This document shows, piece by piece, positions 25,645 to 34,607 of a stretch of 64,000 nucleotides of DNA. Numbering within the stretch: the stretch's first letter is position 1; every line of letters begins with the position of its first letter. The translations under genes were made by a program, and so were the position numbers. The DNA is from Candidatus Sabulitectum sp. (GTDB taxonomy: Bacteria; Fermentibacterota; Fermentibacteria; Fermentibacterales; JCC-6): the NCBI GenBank assembly GCA_021107435.1, contig JAIOSV010000016.1:1-64000 (forward strand), read 5' to 3'. The notes below the pieces were generated by a model that did not search any database, had not been told where the DNA came from, and worked only from the letters and a program-made list of their open reading frames with translations.

Positions 25645-27073
25645 TGCTGTCTCCGGAAGAGAATTTCAGCGCATTGCCTGTTCCCAGCGATCTGAGTACC
25701 TGAATTATCATCACAGTTACTGCGGTTCCGACCAGAATGGCAATTACTCTGTGCCCCGGATTCATACCTGACAGCGGACCGGAAAAAACAGGAATTATTA
25801 CCATGACAACCACTGCGAAAAAACTAACAGGGAACACTTTTCTGCCCAGCCAGAAAAGTGAAAGGGCCATGAACATGTTTGTAGCCAGAGTGGCAAAAGC
25901 TGCTCCCGCCGCACCGGCAATGGGAATCAGTCTCAGATTGAACCCGATGTTTACAACAGCACCGAAAGCAGTCATCCATCCTATGTATTTGGTCTGCCCG
26001 GTAAGAAGCGGCGCGGTCTGCGAAATGGTGAACAGAGCGTACATGGCGGCGGATCCGGCTATCCACGGAAGTACCTTTGCAGCCGGAAGCCACTCACCTC
26101 CTCCGAACACAGAAACAATTTCGTTTGAGAGAAGAGCAAGAACCATTGCAGCCCAGTTTACTGTCACCATAAAGAGAAGGGCACTTCTGCCCAGCTCATC
26201 CATTCTTCCGCCCTCCTTCTTCTTCCTGAAAATATACCTGTGCCAGGCCATGCTGAAACCCAGCGTGAGAGGAGTGAGAATAAGAACAGCTCTGCCTGCC
26301 CATTCGTACCAGCCACTCTGGGCCAGATCTGTGGAAATCGTTCTGAGCATGAACATATCCGCGCTGGATAAAACCAGCAGGGCAAGGCTTGCAGGTACAA
26401 GCGGCAGACTGAAAGCAAGCATACTTCCAGTAAGCTGCTTCGGTGAACGAATGGATGAAGAACTGCCTGTAACCTTCCAGATAAAGAAAAAAGAAAAAAG
26501 CACAGCAAGAGCAGTGGGTATCCACCGTGCTTCAAGAAAAGCCTCCATTGCGCCTTTTGCATCCAGGGATCGAAGCAGGAAGAAAAGCAATCCCAGGGAA
26601 AGCATTCCCCGGATGAACTGAATGATGAAATATGTACCTGCCATTCCCTTTGCTCTGGGCATGGAAAGAGCAACCTGAAGCAGAGCCACAGAGCCACCCA
26701 GAGCAAGAGCGTGAAGAAGAAGGGATGAATTCGTGATAAAAAGAAGCGCGGAGACCTTCCCGCCAAGAGTCAGAACAAGCACCGAGGCAACCAGCAGGGG
26801 TGCAAGAGGGAGCACAATAGAGCGAACAAGAACAGCTCTGTGTGCATCGGTCTGATGCCAGGCTCTTATTATGGAGGCTGGAAGACCAAGAACAACAATT
26901 CCGGCAATGATCTCACTTATTATCCTTACTACACCCAGTTCCCCGGCCTGCTCCGGGGTCAGGAACGAACTCATGAACGGAAGGAAGGCAAACTGCACAA
27001 GGCCGCTCACTACCATTGCTAAAGCGTAAAGAAGGGTCTCTTTTGCCAGATCTCTCTGCCCTGATTCAGCCAT
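25634..27073 (-). CDS. Wzx-type polysaccharide flippase
   Basis: This inner-membrane protein of about 479 residues has 12-14 helices. ATG 27073 overlaps the upstream stop as TAATG; an ATG four codons earlier (27085) is possible. LPFMSSFLTPEQAGELGVVRI near the N-terminus, SADMFMLRTISTDLAQSGWYEWA mid-protein, and QTAPLLTGQTKYIGWMTAFGAVVNIGFNL near the C-terminus fit the MOP-superfamily polysaccharide flippases. It is the second such gene in the operon and differs clearly from the one at 14348. Confidence 0.8.
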   Translation of the reverse strand: MAESGQRDLAKETLLYALAMVVSGLVQFAFLPFMSSFLTPEQAGELGVVRIISEIIAGIVVLGLPASIIRAWHQTDAHRAVLVRSIVLPLAPLLVASVLVLTLGGKVSALLFITNSSLLLHALALGGSVALLQVALSMPRAKGMAGTYFIIQFIRGMLSLGLLFFLLRSLDAKGAMEAFLEARWIPTALAVLFSFFFIWKVTGSSSSIRSPKQLTGSMLAFSLPLVPASLALLVLSSADMFMLRTISTDLAQSGWYEWAGRAVLILTPLTLGFSMAWHRYIFRKKKEGGRMDELGRSALLFMVTVNWAAMVLALLSNEIVSVFGGGEWLPAAKVLPWIAGSAAMYALFTISQTAPLLTGQTKYIGWMTAFGAVVNIGFNLRLIPIAGAAGAAFATLATNMFMALSLFWLGRKVFPVSFFAVVVMVIIPVFSGPLSGMNPGHRVIAILVGTAVTVMIIQVLRSLGTGNALKFSSGDSNES

Positions 27074-28158
27074 TACTCTGTCCATCCGAGTTCCGCATAT
27101 CTTTTATGCATGTGCTTTGCTACTGACTTCCAGTGATGGGTCTTTCGTATCCAGTCAGGGCCAGCCGCCGCATACTTGTTTCTGAGTTGATCATCAAGCA
27201 CAAGCTCAGTAAGCACCTTCTCAAGATCATGCGGCTCAGCCAGGGCAAAGGGATGATCGGGAATGAAGTTCTGATAGGCTTCCGACAGGTTTGTTACGGT
27301 ACATATACCCATAGCAAGACTTTCCAGTGAATTTACACCGTAGCCCATGTCTCCGCTGGCGATCTGATCTATGGCAATGTGACATTCCGATTTGAGTTTA
27401 ATCGCCTTTGCGTGAGGCATATTCTCAATAAGAACCATTTCCACCGGAACTGTCTTCGAAAGCTTTTCCACAACTTCCACTATCTTATCTGTGCCCTTAA
27501 CCGTCCGGAGACGAGGGGCATGGCATATCTTTATCTTTTTTCCCGCGGGATTTGCCGGGGAAACCATGGAAGTGTCAAAAGGAAGAAAAAGGTACTCCAG
27601 TTCAGAATACCTCTGATAGAGATCAAATTCGCAGGTTGTGTGAAGCTCAGTGGCATCCCATACAGGTCTGATGGCACCTCGCATCCGAAGATCAAGACCG
27701 TGATAATTGGAAACGATGTGCTTGCCTGTGGCCCGGAGCATTTTTACATCTCTGCCATCCCTGAAAAAACTCATACCTCCTTCAAGGACATGAATGTCAA
27801 AATCCCGGAGATTGTACTTTTTTATTGCACTGTTCACCCGGGGAGTCCAGGTGAGATCCCGCAAAGACATAAGAATCCGTTCCGTTCTGGAGGGGGTCCA
27901 GAAGATTCTTTCTGTTGTTCCTGTGAATGGAACATTAAGACTTCCGCTTCGGATGAGTCTTTTCACCTTCCAGAGCCATTCCATAGGCCCCACAAATGGA
28001 AGATTCAGGCAGATATCCTCAGGATATAGATTCTTCGCTCTGTAGAAAGTTACAAGCCTGCTTTCATGCCCCAGAGCCTGATGCCCTCTAACAAAAAGAG
28101 TGAGGATTCCTGTGTAATTCTGCGGAGACAGGTGGAGTATTTTCATTCCTGTTTCCAT
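27073..28158 (-). CDS. Glycosyltransferase, GT4/GT-B-like
   Basis: This 361-residue protein starts at ATG 28158 (METGMKILHLS; AGGGGAAG upstream), and the longer Cys-rich frame further upstream is not supported. ILHLSPQNYTGILTLFVRGH at the N-terminus and the late segment IDQIASGDMGYGVNSLESLAMGICTVTNL, where a Glu follows the glycine-rich loop as in GT-B retaining enzymes, suggest a sugar-nucleotide-dependent transferase. It overlaps the preceding gene by 16 bases and the flippase by TAATG. Specificity is unknown. Confidence 0.72.
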   Translation of the reverse strand: METGMKILHLSPQNYTGILTLFVRGHQALGHESRLVTFYRAKNLYPEDICLNLPFVGPMEWLWKVKRLIRSGSLNVPFTGTTERIFWTPSRTERILMSLRDLTWTPRVNSAIKKYNLRDFDIHVLEGGMSFFRDGRDVKMLRATGKHIVSNYHGLDLRMRGAIRPVWDATELHTTCEFDLYQRYSELEYLFLPFDTSMVSPANPAGKKIKICHAPRLRTVKGTDKIVEVVEKLSKTVPVEMVLIENMPHAKAIKLKSECHIAIDQIASGDMGYGVNSLESLAMGICTVTNLSEAYQNFIPDHPFALAEPHDLEKVLTELVLDDQLRNKYAAAGPDWIRKTHHWKSVAKHMHKRYAELGWTE

Positions 28159-29381
28159 CTCTTCCCCTTTAGCGCATACAGAAAAAGGGCCGCTCCTGCA
28201 GCAAATTGCGCCAGAGCTCCGGGAATACCTGCAGCACGGCAACCAAGCAGATCAGGGCTGGTAATATCAGGATGAAGCAGTGTCTGAAGCAGAGGAGAAC
28301 GACCCGGTGACCATATCACCATCTGCCTTGACTGGGAATCAAACTCATCCGCGCCCAGTCGCTGTTCCAGAGCATTGGTATCGGTAATCCCTGCCGCGAC
28401 AGTTATAAGCAAAGAAATCAACGCCAGTGCTTTAAAGAGTTTCCCGCCGATACCCGGCCTCATCAGCGGCATGAAAAGGACTGGAAGAACCATAAAAAGG
28501 AACCTCGGCCCCCATCCGGTACCACCGGTCCAGTCATGGAGAAATCCGTGAAGAATCAGTGAAAACACGAAAGGACTCCAGAATCGCCAGTCTCCACAGT
28601 GAAAAATTGCCAGAATTGTCAATGGCGCGTACCAGAACAATCCCTTCCCCGGGCTGAACAACAGACCGGGAATCCCCCGGTTGAACATATCTATGGCTAT
28701 GGCCGGATCCTGGTAGTGTCCATCTGAAAAAATCAAACCGAACCGGTAGAAGTTGTACCCCAGTATTCCCAGCACAAAGGGGAAGGCTCCTGCCGCCGCA
28801 AAGGCAAATTTCTCCAGATGCCTCTCCTCTGTCCAGTACATGGGAAGAAGAACAATTGAATCCGGTCGCACCAGAAGAGCAGCGCCAAGGAGTACACCTG
28901 CGATGAAGGGCCTGTTCGTCTGCATGAACCAGGCTCCCCACAGAACAAGCGCGGCAGCAGAAGTCACATCATACGGCATTCGACCGTACATCAATGCCAT
29001 GGCTCCTGTCATAACCACAAGAAACCTTATAAAATCAACCCGGCCCATGAAGCCCTCTGCCAGTTTTTTTACTGCCAGAACAAGCAGTACACTGGTAAAA
29101 GCACTTGTCAGGGCAGCGGCAACCTTGCCGGCAGCAAGTCCCAGAAGAATTCCTGTGCCTGCCGCAGGAAGTAGAATTGCCGAATACCCGGGAGCATGCG
29201 GCACGTAGTTATCAGACCTTACACCGGAAACATGCCACCCGTCCTCAGAGGTGAAAAGGTCGCGGACTCCATAAACTGATTCAGCGACCTGGTACTGAGC
29301 TGCGACATCAGTTGTCATAAGTCTTCCACCGAAAACCATGAGAAGAAGACCGCTCCAGGCCAGAATTATACGCAAATCCAT
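28143..29381 (-). CDS. Polytopic GT-C-like membrane protein
   Basis: This protein of 412 residues has about ten membrane helices. ATG 29381 is chosen (MDLRIILAWSGLLLMVFGGR), because the extra N-terminal residues in a longer frame are polar and overlap the upstream gene. The early motif SDNYVPHAPGYSAILLPAAG and LLVRPDSIVLLP are like those of dolichol/undecaprenyl-phosphate-sugar-dependent mannosyltransferases (GT39/GT87 type). With the Dpm1-like synthase at the head of the operon it could use polyprenyl-phosphate-mannose (inference). Confidence 0.65.
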   Translation of the reverse strand: MDLRIILAWSGLLLMVFGGRLMTTDVAAQYQVAESVYGVRDLFTSEDGWHVSGVRSDNYVPHAPGYSAILLPAAGTGILLGLAAGKVAAALTSAFTSVLLVLAVKKLAEGFMGRVDFIRFLVVMTGAMALMYGRMPYDVTSAAALVLWGAWFMQTNRPFIAGVLLGAALLVRPDSIVLLPMYWTEERHLEKFAFAAAGAFPFVLGILGYNFYRFGLIFSDGHYQDPAIAIDMFNRGIPGLLFSPGKGLFWYAPLTILAIFHCGDWRFWSPFVFSLILHGFLHDWTGGTGWGPRFLFMVLPVLFMPLMRPGIGGKLFKALALISLLITVAAGITDTNALEQRLGADEFDSQSRQMVIWSPGRSPLLQTLLHPDITSPDLLGCRAAGIPGALAQFAAGAALFLYALKGKRWKQE

Positions 29382-29386
29382 TGTGA

Positions 29387-30364
29387 CTAGAGTTTGCTCG
29401 TGAAAGTGTTTCGGAATTGTCCTCTGGCTGAAAACGATTCTTTGAATCTGCACAGGCCGTAGTTTACTTCCATATTCAGAGTATAGGTTCCAAGATCAAG
29501 ATAGTGATATCCCATCTTCTTCGCCCGGCTGATAACCTCCCGGTAAACAATGTTCACAGGGCGCATTGCCTGATATTTCTCGTTGTGGGAGATGTAAAAA
29601 GCCAGAGTAACCCTGGGATTGCAGTGGAACATTATCATTCCCGCGTACACTTCACCGGCATCATCAACAGAGATGAACTGCCTGATGCCGTTCTGGCCCA
29701 GGAGATCCCTGAGCAGGTTCAACTCTTCCAGGGAATGGGTGGGATCAACACCGTGCCTCTGCTTCAGGTTGCCGGCCAGAACAGGATAAAACTTCGAATA
29801 ATCGTTGTCTTCAATTACACGGAGACCGGACTTGACTGCCTTTCGGACTCCTCTTCTTGCAGACTGACTGAAGCCGAGATCTATTTCTTCCCCGAGTCTC
29901 TGAAGATCAATGACTGCGGTAAGTTCTCTTTTCTTATACTCAAACCCGTTCTTGATCAGGGAAAAATCGATAAAGTTGTGAGGTCTCCTGTAGTAGGAAA
30001 TTGGAGGAGGAGTCATTTCTATTCCTGCGAATCCGCGCTGTCTGCAATACCGGATAAGCGCGTCTGTGAGTCTTTCAACCTTGTCCAGCCCCAGGCTGTC
30101 ATCCAGAACGGGCCCGCCGTAGGATGCTCCGGGATAACTTCTGAACCAGGCACCGTCCTCCCACTGGGCAATAGCTCCTGGAATAAAGGCCATAGGTTTT
30201 CCGGAACTGCTTTCAGCTACAAGATGATGATTGTTGAATCTATCCTCCGGATGGTAATCAAGAAAGGCAGGTGTATGAAAAACTGTTCCGTTGTTTGATC
30301 TTTCAACAAATGCAGTCCATGCCGCTCTGTCTTCCTTCAACACCCTTCTTACTTTAATGCTCAT
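29387..30364 (-). CDS. FemAB/GNAT-like aminoacyl or acyl transferase
   Basis: This 325-residue protein carries features of the FemAB/PF13480 family, which is two tandem GNAT-like folds: NNGTVFHTPAFLDYHPE, SYPGASYGGPVLDDSL, GFSQSARRGVRKAVKSGLRV, GEVYAGMIMFHCNPRVTLAFYISH and a late HYLDLGTYTLNMEVNYGLCRFKESF. In polysaccharide clusters such enzymes add amino acids or acyl groups to sugars or lipid carriers (inference). Its start overlaps the propeller stop (ATGA). Confidence 0.75.
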   Translation of the reverse strand: MSIKVRRVLKEDRAAWTAFVERSNNGTVFHTPAFLDYHPEDRFNNHHLVAESSSGKPMAFIPGAIAQWEDGAWFRSYPGASYGGPVLDDSLGLDKVERLTDALIRYCRQRGFAGIEMTPPPISYYRRPHNFIDFSLIKNGFEYKKRELTAVIDLQRLGEEIDLGFSQSARRGVRKAVKSGLRVIEDNDYSKFYPVLAGNLKQRHGVDPTHSLEELNLLRDLLGQNGIRQFISVDDAGEVYAGMIMFHCNPRVTLAFYISHNEKYQAMRPVNIVYREVISRAKKMGYHYLDLGTYTLNMEVNYGLCRFKESFSARGQFRNTFTSKL

Positions 30365-32625
30365 CGTACAACCGATACTCTGGCTTGATAAACCGTGTCG
30401 TTAACAGAAACAAGTACCATATAAACTCCACTGGCGACGATTTTGCCTTCCAGTGACCCGTCCCAGATCCAGCTGGAAACCGACTGAGCCTCAACAGCTC
30501 CCGCATGGGATCCATCAAGTCTGAAAAAATCTACTGTGACAGGAGTATCATCATCGGGTCCGCAGAGCCTCAACTGGTTTTCACCGGATATAAAGGGTTG
30601 CGGATAGAAGGATACGCCATTACCGGCAGGACTTGCTCCTCCGGCCTGAGTAACAAGCCACAAACCTTCTGCTGAAGAGAAGAATATGCCGCCGTTCACC
30701 ATATCTCTCGTGGAGTATTCCCTGTTATAGAGAGCTGAAGGGACGTAATTACTGTTAAGTCCGGTGAACATATCCACCTGTCCATCGGAAATTCTGTGAA
30801 TACCTGATTCGCCCAGACACCAGATTCTTCCCCGGGAATCCATGGACATTGTCTTGATTTGCCCTGTAATACTCATGTAAGAAACAAATCCACTGCCAGT
30901 CCAGAGAGCAAGCCCCTCGGCAGTACCGGCAAGAAGCCCTATCCCTTGAGCATCCAGGAAGCAAAAAACTTCGCTGGATGGAAGACCATGGGATGTGGTA
31001 TAAGCTGAGCCGGAACCGGGATACCAGGAGTCATGTGAAGGATCGGCAGGATTCCCTGAATGGACAAGAAGTTGACACCCGGCACCAGTTTCAAAGGCAA
31101 TCCACAAGCTATCCGATGAGATTGGATAGACTGCCCTGACATTAGTGGATGCAAGACCGCCCCCGCCCAGTCTTGGCGCCCAGTTCATTGTTCCCATGGG
31201 ATCTCCGTTGAATCCCATAATACCGCTTGGCTCATCCGGTTGTCCGGCAGGATCAAACTGACAAAAAGCCGCCCATAGACCATTGCTCTGGGGGGTTATC
31301 ATAACCGGCTGATTGTTGGGTATGTCGGCTTTTATTATGGTGGCAAATTCACTATGCCACTCCAGGGTATCCCTTACGAAAGTCAGAATGGTGTCGCCCT
31401 GGCTATCGGGTGTGCTGTTGTCTCGAATCCAGGATAAACCATGGTGGTATGAGGATGCCCATACACCGGCTGTGGGGTCAATCGCAACGGAAAAGGTCTG
31501 TGAAGAATTAGGCATCCCATCCTGCTCCACATAGCTCCGCCAGCCATACCCCGGATAGTAAGCCTGAACTCCACGTGAATAAGTGCCGACATACAGTCGC
31601 CCATCCTCACAGGAAGCCATCTGGTGTGTTTTCTTACACTGTATTCCTGGAATTGGAATATGTCCCCAGTGATCGTCCTGCAGGTGGTAAAATCCAAGAC
31701 CGGCCTGTGTATTCGTCAGGCTGCCGACATCCGTCATAAAACTGAAACTGCAATACACATCATCTTCCATCTCAAAGATAGCGGTGGGCCAGCGAACTGA
31801 GGGAATACCGCTGCCAAGCTCGATCCAGTTCGCGCCATCGCGGTAAAAAACAACCCCGTGCCCTGCGGCGAGAAGCCCCAGTGAAGTTTCTCGCACATCC
31901 ACAATTGCACTGTCTGAAACAGATGAGTAATCAATGATAAACTGAAAAGAATCTCCGCCTGGAGAAAGCTCCATGGCACCACTTGCACCACAAGCGTAGA
32001 TGGAATACTCACCGGTCCTGACTCGATCAAGCTGCAGACCCTGCGTCTCAGGCCAGTGAGTCCAGGAATCAGGGTGAAAGGGATTATGGAGAGGATCCGC
32101 AGGCAGGGAATAGATGCCTCTGTCTGTACACAACCAGAGTGTATCGTTCCTCTGTGCCAGAGAATAAACATCATCAGGATTAAATGTTCCAGGGGCAATT
32201 ATGGGAACAAAACCCGAGGAATCACCTCTGGCAAAACCTCCGTCACATCCAACCCAGATTTTCTTTTCAGTTTCTCCAGCCTCTACCAGCGCATTCACTA
32301 TACCCAGGCCTGGAATACCTTCAAAATTGCTGTAACTGGTCCAGACATCTTCATCCTTCATAACAAGGTATTTACCTCCGGTGGCAATCCAGAGACGGTT
32401 GCTGGAATCAAAAAGAATGTCTCGGCAGTCAGGAATGGGGAGATCATCCGGGCATGAGTAAATCGTTCCAATACCGGATTCTCCAGAATAGTGAAATACT
32501 CCCCCCGAGGAAGCACACCATACTCCATCACTTCCGTCGGATTGAACATCGTAGACGTAAGAAATGGAGGTATTCAGTTCCCACTGAGGGGGCGCTGCAA
32601 GCAGAATGTAAAAAAGGATGTGCAT
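30361..32625 (-). CDS. Secreted beta-propeller protein with FlgD-like C-terminus
   Basis: This 754-residue protein has a short signal peptide (MHILFYILLAAP), then about ten propeller-like repeats (GVWCASSGGVFHYSG, RLWIATGGKYLVM, KIWVGCDGGFARGDSS, RLYVGTYSRGVQAYYPG) of the Reg_prop type. The C-terminal domain (VDFFRLDGSHAGAV, LEGKIVASGVYMVLVSVN) matches FlgD-like sorting domains. It is paralogous to the protein at 20728. Both sit inside the polysaccharide operon with overlapping starts, which argues for a shared task at the cell surface. Confidence 0.75.
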   Translation of the reverse strand: MHILFYILLAAPPQWELNTSISYVYDVQSDGSDGVWCASSGGVFHYSGESGIGTIYSCPDDLPIPDCRDILFDSSNRLWIATGGKYLVMKDEDVWTSYSNFEGIPGLGIVNALVEAGETEKKIWVGCDGGFARGDSSGFVPIIAPGTFNPDDVYSLAQRNDTLWLCTDRGIYSLPADPLHNPFHPDSWTHWPETQGLQLDRVRTGEYSIYACGASGAMELSPGGDSFQFIIDYSSVSDSAIVDVRETSLGLLAAGHGVVFYRDGANWIELGSGIPSVRWPTAIFEMEDDVYCSFSFMTDVGSLTNTQAGLGFYHLQDDHWGHIPIPGIQCKKTHQMASCEDGRLYVGTYSRGVQAYYPGYGWRSYVEQDGMPNSSQTFSVAIDPTAGVWASSYHHGLSWIRDNSTPDSQGDTILTFVRDTLEWHSEFATIIKADIPNNQPVMITPQSNGLWAAFCQFDPAGQPDEPSGIMGFNGDPMGTMNWAPRLGGGGLASTNVRAVYPISSDSLWIAFETGAGCQLLVHSGNPADPSHDSWYPGSGSAYTTSHGLPSSEVFCFLDAQGIGLLAGTAEGLALWTGSGFVSYMSITGQIKTMSMDSRGRIWCLGESGIHRISDGQVDMFTGLNSNYVPSALYNREYSTRDMVNGGIFFSSAEGLWLVTQAGGASPAGNGVSFYPQPFISGENQLRLCGPDDDTPVTVDFFRLDGSHAGAVEAQSVSSWIWDGSLEGKIVASGVYMVLVSVNDTVYQARVSVVR

Positions 32626-32634
32626 AATATCCTC

Positions 32635-33342
32635 TCAGAAAAGCCATGGGAAACGGATATGCCAGACCATCCAGGCAGCTTCCCAGACAATGGAGCGAGA
32701 CATTTTCGATGTCCCTGAATGTCTGTCAATAAAGACAATTGGTACCTCAGTCACAGAGCATTTCGCCTTGTACAGCTTGTATGTAACCTCTATCTGGAAT
32801 GAATATCCGTCAGACCGTATTGTGGAAAGATCAAGCTTTTCAAGGGCTGATCTCCTGAAAGCTTTGAACCCGCCTGTGGCATCTTCTACAGGGAGGCCAG
32901 TAATGAATTTTGAGTACTTGTTGGCAAGCCAGGAAAGCATAAGACGGTGAAGAGGCCAGTTCACCACATTTACTCCACTCACATATCTGGAACCAATCAC
33001 AAAATCGTGTTCCGCAAGTTCCTTCACAAGGTCGAGAACTGAGTCGGGATCGTGGGAAAAGTCTGCGTCCATCTGTACGATTGGATCAAATTCCGGTCTT
33101 TCAAGTGCCCAGCTGAAACCTGCCACATAAGCCTGTCCCAGACCCTTCTTTTCCGGTCTGCTGAGGAGATGAACCCTGCCTGTGTCCTTGAACGATAGAA
33201 CAGTATCCCCGGTTCCATCCGGACTGGAGTCATCTACAACCAGAACACTGACCTCCAGAGGAAGCGCAAGCAGTCTGGGAATAATGTTCCCGATGTTTTC
33301 ATGCTCATTATAAGTCGGTATGACAATAAGTGGTTTACTCAA
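32635..33342 (-). CDS. Polyprenol-phosphate mannose synthase (Dpm1-like)
   Basis: This family 2 glycosyltransferase has 235 residues. TTG 33342 is preferred because GGGAGG lies six bases upstream and the length fits the family; an ATG at 33384 has no ribosome site. Motifs are PLIVIPTYNEHENIG, VLVVDDSSPDGTGD, KKGLGQAYVAGFSWAL, the metal-binding QMDADFSHDPD, GSRYVSGVNVVNWPLHR, DATGGFKAFRR and SDGYSFQIEVTYK. It makes polyprenyl-phosphate-mannose (or glucose) as a donor for membrane-embedded transferases such as the one at 28143. First gene of the polysaccharide operon. Confidence 0.88.
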   Translation of the reverse strand: MSKPLIVIPTYNEHENIGNIIPRLLALPLEVSVLVVDDSSPDGTGDTVLSFKDTGRVHLLSRPEKKGLGQAYVAGFSWALERPEFDPIVQMDADFSHDPDSVLDLVKELAEHDFVIGSRYVSGVNVVNWPLHRLMLSWLANKYSKFITGLPVEDATGGFKAFRRSALEKLDLSTIRSDGYSFQIEVTYKLYKAKCSVTEVPIVFIDRHSGTSKMSRSIVWEAAWMVWHIRFPWLF

Positions 33343-33488
33343 GCCCACCCTCCCGGTTTCACAGTTTGTGGCAATATAATCCATTGCATATTTGTGGAGT
33401 ACCGCACAACACCAGCGGCCTCCTCCCTGGAACAAACATGAGGAAGTATGTTCGCTGAAACAAAACACCACCGTACCAAGGAGAAAAC

Positions 33489-34514
33489 ATGAAACATGCA
33501 ATGCTTATTCTTATTTTTGTTACTTCTCTGGTCAGCGCATTCTCTGTTCTGCCCACTCTAGGGTATTCCGCATCTTCAGGATTCATATTCGGTGGCTACT
33601 TTCTCTTCCCTTTCCCCTCGGCAACCGGACAATTAACCATTAACACCTACTATGGTACAGCAGGTGTAATAAAGTTCCAACCCGGCCTGATCAGGAAATT
33701 TGACTCAGGATTGCTGACTTCCAGCCTGGACTACCGGAAAATCGTTGAAAAGGAGTGGTACGGATGGGGCAACACCACAGATCCCGACTCCTCCGCAGCA
33801 ATGGATTTTGAGATGGCTAACCTTCTTGTTGATTTTACCATTCCTGCAGGCAGCAACTTCTTTCTTACCGGTGGACTGGATGTCAGACATTCAACAGTTT
33901 TCAACAGAGAAGAAAGCATTCTCTGGGAAAGACTCCCGGGAGATGTGTATGCTTCAACCTGGACGGCAGGTCTTAACGGAAAAATCGATTATGTAATCCC
34001 GGCCCCGCTCAATGGTGATATGCTTGTAAGTGCCAAGGGATTTTTTCAAGCGGGAGATGTCTCTTACAGTGGTGTAACAGGAAAAATCAGAGGTACAGTG
34101 AGACCCTGGACGGGCGGAGAAATCGCACTGGGTGCCAGAGCTCACAGGCAATTCAACATTAAAGACACTCCAATCCCGGATATTTCCGGTATCGGTCAGA
34201 ACGAAAATTTCAGAGGCTACAGCGATTACAGATTCACGGGTCCTGTGTGGACACTCTATCAGCTTGAAGTAAGAAATGACCTGTTCTCTCTGGGAGATAC
34301 GGACACGGATAAATCGTTGACAGTGGGCATGACAATTTTCGCAGAAGCTGGAGAAGTCGCGGAGGAATTCAGTGGGCTTTCCATTAGCGAACTTCACACA
34401 GACTTCGGCTGCGGGCTGAGGCTGAAGATCAATCCTGCAGCTGAAATACGTTTAGATGCTGCCTGGGGTGACGAAGGAATGTTGATCCAGAGCACCTTCG
34501 GCCAATCATTCTAG
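33489..34514 (+). CDS. Outer-membrane beta-barrel protein
   Basis: This 341-residue protein has a signal peptide (MKHAMLILIFVTSLVSAFS) with AAGGAG before the ATG. The rest alternates beta strands and ends in phenylalanine (STFGQSF). The end of the barrel (VGMTIFAEAGEVAEEF, FGCGLRLKINPAAEIRLDAAWGDEG) resembles the C-terminal strands of Omp85/BamA-type surface antigens, but POTRA domains are absent. Function is unknown. It precedes the SppA-barrel gene on the same strand by 93 bases, and diverges from the polysaccharide operon. Confidence 0.72.
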   Translation: MKHAMLILIFVTSLVSAFSVLPTLGYSASSGFIFGGYFLFPFPSATGQLTINTYYGTAGVIKFQPGLIRKFDSGLLTSSLDYRKIVEKEWYGWGNTTDPDSSAAMDFEMANLLVDFTIPAGSNFFLTGGLDVRHSTVFNREESILWERLPGDVYASTWTAGLNGKIDYVIPAPLNGDMLVSAKGFFQAGDVSYSGVTGKIRGTVRPWTGGEIALGARAHRQFNIKDTPIPDISGIGQNENFRGYSDYRFTGPVWTLYQLEVRNDLFSLGDTDTDKSLTVGMTIFAEAGEVAEEFSGLSISELHTDFGCGLRLKINPAAEIRLDAAWGDEGMLIQSTFGQSF

Positions 34515-34607
34515 TACCCTGACCTGCAATTATTTGCATTATTCACCTCTGATTCGGTAGGTTGCAGACAAATTCGTGTGTTTCCGTAACTGAAAGGCGG
34601 TGGAATT

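Noticed and set aside
25737-26621. Long plus-strand frame of 294 codons over the flippase gene
   Set aside because: It is the complement of a flippase with clear membrane helices; its translation is Pro/Arg/Ser-rich, matches nothing I know and would interrupt a continuous minus-strand operon.
29504-30298. Plus-strand frame of 264 codons over the FemAB-like gene
   Set aside because: The minus-strand FemAB-like protein has recognisable motifs and ATGA coupling. The plus-strand frame has no ribosome site and random composition.
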